64,000 nt of DNA from an uncultured Tateyamaria sp. (lineage in GTDB: Bacteria > Pseudomonadota > Alphaproteobacteria > Rhodobacterales > Rhodobacteraceae), in contig NZ_CANMBJ010000002.1 of the NCBI RefSeq assembly GCF_947496075.1, positions 1,302,001 to 1,366,000 on the forward strand, read 5' to 3'. The notes below the pieces were generated by a model. That model was not told the DNA's origin and searched no databases. It saw only the letters and a list, made by a program, of their open reading frames with translations. The stretch's first letter is position 1; each line of letters opens with the position of its first letter. The position numbers and the translations under genes were made by a program. This document shows positions 56,794 to 64,000 of this stretch, piece by piece.

Positions 56794-57330
56794 ATGGCAA
56801 TTACTGGCTACCTTCTCATCGACGAAATTCAGGGTGAATCACAACGGGCTGATCACGAAGACGAAATTGATATCGTTGGGGTCGAGTGGAAAATCGCCCA
56901 AGCCGCATCAGCGCAAATCGGCAGCGGACGGTCTCGCAGTCGTGCGCAAGTCGGTGCTGTGAAACTGACCAAAACCAAGGATGCCGCATCGGCCTATCTT
57001 GCTTTGGCTTGTATGCAGGGCAAATCCTTCCCGTCCATGACTCTTGCCATACGCAAGGACAGCGGTGACGCGCATTTGGACTACCTCGTCATCACCATGG
57101 AGAACGCCACGATCTCGTCGTTCCGGATGGCCGGGGGGGCGAATCTTGGCAAGGATTCTTATGTAGAAGATGCCGACGCCGACAGCTTCTCGGACGGAGC
57201 AACCGACACGATTCTAGAAGAAGTCGGCATTGTGTTTGAAAACGTGACCTACAAGTACACAGTCCAGGCTGACGATCACTCCGCCGGTGACGAACACGAA
57301 ATCACGTTCGATATTGCCGCGGGCGTCTAA
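56794..57330 (+). CDS. hcp: Type VI secretion tube protein Hcp (TssD)
   Basis: GYLLIDEIQGESQRADHEDEIDIVGVEWKI; KYTVQADDHSAGDEHEITFDIAAGV. Confidence 0.95.
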   Translation: MAITGYLLIDEIQGESQRADHEDEIDIVGVEWKIAQAASAQIGSGRSRSRAQVGAVKLTKTKDAASAYLALACMQGKSFPSMTLAIRKDSGDAHLDYLVITMENATISSFRMAGGANLGKDSYVEDADADSFSDGATDTILEEVGIVFENVTYKYTVQADDHSAGDEHEITFDIAAGV

Positions 57331-57333
57331 TTT

Positions 57334-58062
57334 ATGACGCCCAGAAGGGGATCAATTGGTGAACCACAAGCCCAAAGCGAGGCGCTTCAGCCATCGCTTT
57401 GGGATCGGTTGGTCAACGATCTTCCGGGGTTGGATGCAGAGATTAGTTCCCTCCGTCGTGGCCTCGCTAAGGATCTTGGCGGTGCCGACAAACTCGATGA
57501 GCTTTTGGAACATGGCGTGTCTGCGTCCGCTGACGGCAAGCTCTTGGACGATGACACCAAGAAACGCCTGTTCCAACTGACACAGAAACAAGACCGACGC
57601 CGCGCCATCCAAGCCAGCGGTATCATGGTGACACGAGAGGTCCTGCGAGAAGCCGTGCGGCGCGACATCGAGATGCTGTTCAATGTGGAACGGATGGAAG
57701 CGGAACCGATGATGACCGATCGGGAAGCCAACAGATATCAAACCGCAAAGGACCTGCTGGCGGACTACCCGCAAGTCCAAACCTCTGTTCTGAACTATGG
57801 TGTGCCGTCCTTTGCTGGTCGTACAAGTACAGATTTCGACAAGTCCACATTGCGCAGAGAATTGAAGCAAACGCTGATTCATTTTGAACCGCGGCTGAAA
57901 CCGGACAGTATCCGGATCAACATCCGTCAAAGCGAAAAGATCGGCATGCGCATTGATGTGGATGCCACATTAATGCTGTCACCCACGCCCGAGCGGCTCA
58001 GGTTGTCAACCACCATTGATCTTGATAGCGGATCGGCTGCCACCGTGCTGGAGGATCGGTGA
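57334..58062 (+). CDS. tssE: Type VI secretion baseplate protein TssE (gp25-like) with long N-terminal region
   Basis: QPSLWDRLVNDLPG ... REAVRRDIEMLFNVER ... YPQVQTSVLNYGVPSFAG ... ALIHFEPRLKPDSIRI-type gp25 core. Confidence 0.88.
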   Translation: MTPRRGSIGEPQAQSEALQPSLWDRLVNDLPGLDAEISSLRRGLAKDLGGADKLDELLEHGVSASADGKLLDDDTKKRLFQLTQKQDRRRAIQASGIMVTREVLREAVRRDIEMLFNVERMEAEPMMTDREANRYQTAKDLLADYPQVQTSVLNYGVPSFAGRTSTDFDKSTLRRELKQTLIHFEPRLKPDSIRINIRQSEKIGMRIDVDATLMLSPTPERLRLSTTIDLDSGSAATVLEDR

Positions 58063-59930
58063 TGGATGCCACGTTTCTCAGCTACTACGAAGATGAGCTG
58101 ACGCACATCCGGGACCTCGCAAAAGAGTTCGCCCAACTTCACCCTGCTGTGGCGCGCAACCTGTCGCTTGATAGCGTCCCTTGCCCGGATCCGTATGTTG
58201 AGCGGTTGCTGGAAGGCGTCGCATATCTGTCGGCACGGACACGCCTGAAAGTCGATGCGGAAAGCAGCCGCTATGTGCAGGCGCTTCTGGACGCGCTCTA
58301 CCCCGATCTGGTGGCACCTGCGCCGGCGATGTCGCTCGTAAAGTTCGCGCCCGGGGATCAGGTCGAGGAAATGGTTACCGGGTACACAGTGCCGCGCGGA
58401 ACCAGCATGGTTTCCGGGCTGCGCGACGGTCTTGCCACCCGCGCCCGCTACACGACCGCGCAGGATGTAACTCTCTGGCCAATCAAGATCGGAGCAGCTG
58501 AATACCTGCAGGATATCGGAGCACTGCAAGCGGTCGGGTTGGGAGACGACTTGGACGGTGCTCGTCATGCAGCAGGGATCAAACTTCAGCTCTGCTCTGC
58601 GTCTACTATACCGTTGTCCCAGATCGAGATTGATCAGTTGGACCTGTATCTTGGCCATCAAGCGCGCGGGGGGCTGCTGTTTGATGCGATTCACGGCCAT
58701 GGCACCACTTTGATGGCGCGTGGCAAAAGCAGCGGGTTCTCTCAGGCTGGCCAAGTCGAGATGATCGGAACGGCCCTCTCGGAGACTCTATTGCCGTCTG
58801 TGTCGGAGTCGTTTCAGGGGTACAGCCTGTTGCGGGAATACTTCCTGATGCCAGAGCGTTTCCACTATGTCCGGCTGACCGGCTTGCAAAGTTTCGTAAA
58901 AAAATCAGACGGCTCGGTCGAGATCATCATCCTTCTGGACAAACAACAACCTGACTTGGCGGACCTTTCAGTCAAAGACTTTCAGCTATTTGTAACACCC
59001 ATCGTCAATCTTTTTGAGCGGGAATGTAACATCGTCGAATTGGACCGCGCCCGAGCCGCGCATTTGGTCCACGCAGATCGCACCCGCACGATGGACTTTG
59101 AGATTTTCCGGCTCTTGAGCGTTGAAGATGTGGAAACAGATGGGCCTCAATCCGCGATCCCATCTTCATTTGCCGCCACATCAGATAAAGGTTCGCGCCT
59201 GTCTTATGCCACGAAACGACGCCCTCGGCGTCCGGTGGAAGACGAAATTCGGCGTGGTCAGATGCGAACGTCCTATCCAGGTGATGACTTCTATATCGCG
59301 CTCAGTCACGACGGTTCCGCCACAGGGCGCAACGTTGGTCGTTTGGACATACGCGCCCTTTGCACCAACCGTGACTTACCGATTTTGGATGACACCCCAG
59401 TTTTGACACTCGAGACTGGTGCGCCTGTGAACGACATCACTTTGTTGCAGGCAATCAAACGCCCCAGAGCCAGTTTGCAAGCGACTCTGCCGTCCGCCAG
59501 CGCGCGCGAAACTCGTCGCGACGAAGTCGCATGGCGTTGGATTAGCCAGATGGCGCTGAATCAAGTGTCACTCACGGAGACTTACACCGATGCGGAACCC
59601 ATTCGGGCGCTGTTATCGCTTTATGCGGATCGCGGTGATCCGGCTTTGAAGCGCCACGCACAAGCGCTGCGCTCCATTTCCGCCAAACCGATAATGGAGC
59701 GTCTCCCAATCGCCGGTCCTATGTGTTTCGGGCAAGGGACCGAAATTGGTCTCAGCCTTGATGAGACAGTGCTGGCCGGACACTCGCGTTTGTTGATGTC
59801 CGCCATTCTGGCGCAGCTTTTCCGTCGCCATGCTGCCATCAACGCCGTTGTTCGAACAAAAACCACTCTCATTGGATCGCAGGAGGACGTCTCATGGCCG
59901 CTCAGCCTCGGCAATCGCGCGATGATATGA
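58059..59930 (+). CDS. tssF: Type VI secretion baseplate protein TssF
   Basis: YYEDELTHIRDLAKEFAQLHPAVARNL; DPYVERLLEGVAYLSARTRLKVDAESSRYVQALLDALYPDLVAPAPAMSLV. Confidence 0.97.
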   Translation: MMDATFLSYYEDELTHIRDLAKEFAQLHPAVARNLSLDSVPCPDPYVERLLEGVAYLSARTRLKVDAESSRYVQALLDALYPDLVAPAPAMSLVKFAPGDQVEEMVTGYTVPRGTSMVSGLRDGLATRARYTTAQDVTLWPIKIGAAEYLQDIGALQAVGLGDDLDGARHAAGIKLQLCSASTIPLSQIEIDQLDLYLGHQARGGLLFDAIHGHGTTLMARGKSSGFSQAGQVEMIGTALSETLLPSVSESFQGYSLLREYFLMPERFHYVRLTGLQSFVKKSDGSVEIIILLDKQQPDLADLSVKDFQLFVTPIVNLFERECNIVELDRARAAHLVHADRTRTMDFEIFRLLSVEDVETDGPQSAIPSSFAATSDKGSRLSYATKRRPRRPVEDEIRRGQMRTSYPGDDFYIALSHDGSATGRNVGRLDIRALCTNRDLPILDDTPVLTLETGAPVNDITLLQAIKRPRASLQATLPSASARETRRDEVAWRWISQMALNQVSLTETYTDAEPIRALLSLYADRGDPALKRHAQALRSISAKPIMERLPIAGPMCFGQGTEIGLSLDETVLAGHSRLLMSAILAQLFRRHAAINAVVRTKTTLIGSQEDVSWPLSLGNRAMI

Positions 59931-60922
59931 GCGATACTCTCGCTCAAATTGCAAGTGACGCAGGGCGCAGTGAATTCTTCGCCCTGCTCCGGCGAATTGA
60001 AGAAGTCGACGGTCGCCGGTTCGGCGCAGTTGGTGGACCGGAGAACGAGCCTGCGCGACTGGGACAGCACATCAGGCTGTCATTTGCCACACGCGATGTA
60101 GAAAGCGTTGCCATCGACGGCGAGCAAACGCAGGTCAGCGCCAACGTTCTTGGTTTGCTTGGACCAGAAGGTCCTATGCCCCTTTTTATGACCCGTTGGG
60201 TGATGGCGCGCCTCTCGAACCGTTGGTTCGCTGGCGACAGTGATGGGGTCACATCGGACACGGCGTTTCGAGATTTTTTGGATGTGTTGCAGCATCGACT
60301 GATTGCCCTCTACTGGCGCGCGTGGGCCGACGCGCAATCCGAAGTTCAGGCGGGCCGTGGCGATGGGCGCACGCCCGCAATCATTGCCAGCCTCGCGGGG
60401 CTGGGGCTTCCTGGCACGCGCGATCCCGAGCACGACAAGGCAAAACTTGCCCATACCACAAAACTCGCTGTGCGTACGCAATCGCCAGAACGGTTGGTCA
60501 GCTATCTGGAGGACGTGGTCGGCGCGCCGGTTTCTCTGAATGAATTTTTGGGCCATTGGGACGAAATTCCGCGCCACCAACAAAGCCGTCTCGGGATGGC
60601 ATATTCCACACTCGGCGGTGCAGTTGTGGTCGGCGAACGTTGTTTCTCGCGTCAACACCGGGCTGAACTGCGTTTAGGGCCGCTTTCATTCCAGCAGTTC
60701 ACGACGCTTCTGGATGACCCCAAAAAGCGCACCGCTATCCGTCATGCTATCCTGTTTGCAAATGGACATGACATCACCTTTGACATTCGGCTTGTATTGG
60801 ATCGGGCCGAAGTTCCAGCTGCACGTCTTGGGAGCTGCCAATTGGGCCGAACTGCCTGGGTCTTGCCCAAGAGGGACCGGGATGCTGACGACGTGACCTT
60901 CCGTTTGGAGGATGCCGCTTGA
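59927..60922 (+). CDS. tssG: Type VI secretion baseplate protein TssG
   Basis: FFALLRRIEEVDG ... LGQHIRLSFATRDV ... ANVLGLLGPEGPMPLFMTRWV; start 59927 or 59894. Confidence 0.95.
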   Translation: MSDTLAQIASDAGRSEFFALLRRIEEVDGRRFGAVGGPENEPARLGQHIRLSFATRDVESVAIDGEQTQVSANVLGLLGPEGPMPLFMTRWVMARLSNRWFAGDSDGVTSDTAFRDFLDVLQHRLIALYWRAWADAQSEVQAGRGDGRTPAIIASLAGLGLPGTRDPEHDKAKLAHTTKLAVRTQSPERLVSYLEDVVGAPVSLNEFLGHWDEIPRHQQSRLGMAYSTLGGAVVVGERCFSRQHRAELRLGPLSFQQFTTLLDDPKKRTAIRHAILFANGHDITFDIRLVLDRAEVPAARLGSCQLGRTAWVLPKRDRDADDVTFRLEDAA

Positions 60923-62232
60923 CCGTAAATCTGATCATAGAAAGCGCGGCAACGCCGCAGGCCCGCATGAGTTTCACGTACGAATTTGGGCAAGTTGTGA
61001 TTGGGCGGGGAGCAGATGCTGACTGGCAACTTGATGACCCTGAACGCTACTTGTCTCGCAGTCACTGCATTCTGGCGATGACGGACGGAAAACTGACAGC
61101 AACCGATGCCAGTCGGGGAGGAACATTTGTCGACGGTTCCGAAACCGCATTGGGGACCGGCAATTCGGTCGTGCTGGAAGACGGTATGCGCTTGCGCATG
61201 GGGGACTTCGTCTTCCGAGTAGACATGGCTGCAGAAGCGGTGCCAGTTGAAAACCCTGAAACACCGCAGCGCAAGACTTCGCCATTCGATTTTAGTCAAG
61301 ATGATACGCTTGTTCGGCCGGAACCCGCTCCGCGCCCAGAGAGCTTACCCGATCCGTTTGACCCCTATGATCGCGCGTCAGGCCATTCCGATACTGACCA
61401 GATTGAAGCATCATCACCCAAGCCCTTTGGCATTGACGATCCCTTTGACCTGAATCTGGCGGATCGGACGCCACAGAAAGCGGTTCCATCCTCCGGCGGC
61501 TATTTCGATGCACCGATTTCCCGTGACGAAGCAGTTGCACCTGTGGAAACACCAGATAAGGAACGGGAAGACCCAGTGGTTGTGGAATTTACCTCTGGCA
61601 TTCGACCCGCAGAAACGAACGAAGTGACACCGCAAGAAACAGTCACGGATAGTGAGGTACTGGCAGCGCTGCTTGAAGGCATGGGCCTGGGAACGGATGC
61701 AATTGGCTCTGACCCAGTGGCCCAAGCTACTGAAATAGGGCGTCAGTATCGCCTACTGATCGACGGCGTGATGCAGCTTCTGCGGGCTCGGGCAAGCGCC
61801 AAACAACAAGTCCGTGTGGCACAGACGTTGATCTCAAGCGCAGACGTGAATCCGCTGAAGTTTTTGGCGACGGCCGATGATGCCCTGGACGCCATGATCT
61901 CCGGCGATCGGCCAGGTTACCAGTCTGCCGACGACGCGATCGTGGGCGCCTATCGCGATCTGGCCGATCATCAGTTGCGAACATGGCACGCCCTGCAATC
62001 GGCACTTCGGCGCATGATTGATCAGTTCGATCCAGAACAGATTGAACGGGAGATCGCAGAAACCGGCGTGCTTGAAGCGTTGCTTGCAGGAGGCAAGTCC
62101 GCTCAGCTTTGGCAGACCTACACGGAAAAATACAAGGAGATCGCCCGCGCCGCCGAAGAACGTTTTCTTGGCGAGGTCGGTGACAATTTTCGCGACGCAT
62201 ATGAAGGCAATGGGAAGGAGACTTCAAGATGA
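60919..62232 (+). CDS. tagH: T6SS-associated FHA-domain protein TagH
   Basis: N-terminal FHA (IGRGADADWQLDDPERYLSRSHCILAM); C-terminal TagH-like region (ALLEGMGLGTDA ... FDPEQIERE ... YKEIARAAEERFLGEVGDNFRDAYE). Confidence 0.93.
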   Translation: MTVNLIIESAATPQARMSFTYEFGQVVIGRGADADWQLDDPERYLSRSHCILAMTDGKLTATDASRGGTFVDGSETALGTGNSVVLEDGMRLRMGDFVFRVDMAAEAVPVENPETPQRKTSPFDFSQDDTLVRPEPAPRPESLPDPFDPYDRASGHSDTDQIEASSPKPFGIDDPFDLNLADRTPQKAVPSSGGYFDAPISRDEAVAPVETPDKEREDPVVVEFTSGIRPAETNEVTPQETVTDSEVLAALLEGMGLGTDAIGSDPVAQATEIGRQYRLLIDGVMQLLRARASAKQQVRVAQTLISSADVNPLKFLATADDALDAMISGDRPGYQSADDAIVGAYRDLADHQLRTWHALQSALRRMIDQFDPEQIEREIAETGVLEALLAGGKSAQLWQTYTEKYKEIARAAEERFLGEVGDNFRDAYEGNGKETSR

Positions 62233-62690
62233 CACTCACACGCCGCAATGCTATTCTCTCAGCGGGAGGTTTAGCCTTTCTGTCGGCTTGTCTGGCCAAT
62301 GACCCCGTACCCGGTTCCATTATGGCAACTGCCAACATGACCGACGGTGCAAATACCGGTCCTGACGGCAGTGGGCGACCATTGACGGTGACTCTGGTTC
62401 AACTCCGGTCCGCCAATCAGTTCTCCAGTGTGGATTTCGCGACATTGCAAGATCCGGAGAGCGCTCTCGCCGCGGACCTTGTACGCGCGGACAAGTTGGT
62501 GCTGGCCCCCGGCGGTATGGCACAAGGGACGTTCCCGGTCGAGGTGCAGCAAGGCGCTTCGACCCTTGGGATTGTCGCAGGGTTCCGTCAGCCGGGGGGC
62601 AAAGTATTCCGTTTGACGCAAGGCTTGCCCGCGACCGGCGATGTACTTCTCAACATCTCGGTCACGGCCTCTGGCCTCTCGGTTTCTTAA
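62229..62690 (+). CDS. tssJ: Type VI secretion lipoprotein TssJ
   Basis: TRRNAILSAGGLAFLSAC leader with lipobox; VTLVQLRSANQFSSVDFATLQ; position between tagH and tssK. Confidence 0.88.
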   Translation: MTLTRRNAILSAGGLAFLSACLANDPVPGSIMATANMTDGANTGPDGSGRPLTVTLVQLRSANQFSSVDFATLQDPESALAADLVRADKLVLAPGGMAQGTFPVEVQQGASTLGIVAGFRQPGGKVFRLTQGLPATGDVLLNISVTASGLSVS

Positions 62691-62708
62691 AAAGGACGAT
62701 AAGTCATA

Positions 62709-64000
62709 TGAACGACGCCAACCGCGTGATCTGGTCAGAGGGGCTGTTCCTGCGGCCTCAGCACTTGCAGCAACAGGACCGCCATACCGACGCTTTGGTA
62801 CGGGGTGCGCTGCAGGCGCCAGAGCATCAGAGCTACGGCTTCACCCTCCTTGAGCTGGACAGCGGCGCGATTCAGGCGGGACAGATCGGACTGGGTGAGG
62901 TACAAGGCATTTTCCCGGATGGCACACCTTTCCTGCTTCCCGACATGAGTATCGGAATCAAGGCCCGGCCAGTATCCGCAAGCACGAAGGCGGGCGTCGT
63001 CAAGCTCGGCATTCCGGCACTGCAGCCCGGCATCGCAACAATGGACCCCGAGAGCGGCGGCGCACAGGGGGCGCGATACTTGGGACAAATCACCACTGTC
63101 CGAGACACGATCAAGGGCGGCGCGGACCCGGTAGAGATCGAGGTCGCTCGTCTTGCGCCCAAGCTCTTTCTCCCTGACGATTCAACGGACGGTTACACAG
63201 TTCTCCCGATCGCGCGCATCGATGGTTTGCTTGCTGACGGGTCGGTTGCACTCGACCCAGATTATCTGCCCCCTGCCCTCGCTACCGCAGCGGCCCCATG
63301 GTACGCCGCCTTTTTACAGGAGGTGTTGACCGGTCTCGACCGGATCGCGCAAGCCCATGGTGGCGTTGTGATGGGCGGTGCAGGCGCATCTGTCGAAAAC
63401 CTGCTGATCCTCGAGCTTGCCAACGCCGCCCGTCCGCGCATTGCGCATATGATGGGTCAAAACCTCTTTCATCCGTCTTCTTTGTTCCTCGAACTTGCTG
63501 GATTGGCGGGGCGGATGGCGACGTTCGGATCATCAGCACGCACGATGACGGAGCTGCCAGCTTATCAGCATGAAGATCCTCAGGGCAGTTTCATGGCCAT
63601 TGCAGACACCCTGCGGTCGCTCATTCTGTCGTTACGACACGTTGAACAGAAATCCATCGCTCTTAAGGTGGCCGGCCACTCCAAAAACGTCTGGACGGTC
63701 CGTTTGGATGACAGAGGGATCATAAATGATCACCGGATTGTACTGCGTGTTGGTGGCGATATGTCGGAAGCGCATCTGCGCAAGATATTTGCAGAGCAGG
63801 CCACAGTGGGTGCTGCGGATGAGTTCGACACGCTTTGGAAATCCAAGCTGACGGGCATACCACTGAAACCACTGCATTCGCAGCCTCGCGAAATTCCATA
63901 TGATGGTGAACGTCTCTGCCTCGAACTTGACCGCGCTTCTGACCACTGGGCCAAGCTTGCCGATGCGCCGGGTTTTGTTCTCGGGGTTGCCGGTAAGCTC
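62709..64000 (+). CDS. tssK: Type VI secretion baseplate protein TssK, 3' truncated by window edge
   Basis: MNDANRVIWSEGLFLRPQHLQQQDRHTDALVRG; open frame to window end (absent from the supplied ORF list because no stop is reached). Confidence 0.95.

Noticed and set aside
1-64000. CRISPR arrays, tRNA or rRNA genes
   Set aside because: No regularly spaced repeats, and no tRNA/rRNA-like segments recognised while reading; not exhaustively computed.

Overview
The window is from an alphaproteobacterial chromosome. Rhodobacterales/Roseobacter-like is my impression from gene content and style, not tested. It divides into six blocks. (1) 1-8.6 kb: an oligopeptide-type ABC transporter with a gamma-glutamyltransferase, a DUF1028 protein and a GntR/FadR regulator. 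(2) 9.2-13.8 kb: a LysR regulator divergent from a four-gene module (CmcJ/NvfI-like oxygenase, luciferase-like monooxygenase, SDR, crotonase). (3) 15.2-30 kb: a sugar ABC transporter locus with two PfkB kinases, an FGGY kinase, RbsD, an SGNH hydrolase, an M42 peptidase + BtpA pair recalling E. coli SgcX/SgcQ, an aldo/keto reductase, a COG3618-like lactonase and a TIM-barrel isomerase. (4) 30-31.4 kb: decayed mobile-element debris, including a frameshifted IS110-family transposase fragment. (5) 31.5-43.4 kb: an accessory island with a radical SAM enzyme, an exported caspase-Sel1 protein, a phage-like glycosyltransferase-like protein, small secreted proteins, multi-domain glycosyltransferase fusions and sulfotransferase-like proteins. 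(6) 43.6-64 kb: a type VI secretion locus (PpkA, TssA, TssB, TssC, Hcp, TssE, TssF, TssG, TagH/FHA, TssJ, partial TssK; ClpV divergent). It carries a cargo arm of DUF2169, a thiolase-like protein and a DUF4150 PAAR-like protein with a putative HNH/AHH nuclease C-terminus, a candidate immunity gene, DUF6484, and an apparently truncated TIGR02270-like protein. No VgrG, TssL or TssM lies inside the window. The strongest candidates for new biology are the caspase/rSAM/glycan island, the PAAR-like effector with its candidate immunity gene, the Sgc-like sugar locus, and a hairpin between tssC and hcp. All family calls come from reading motifs; no database search was run.
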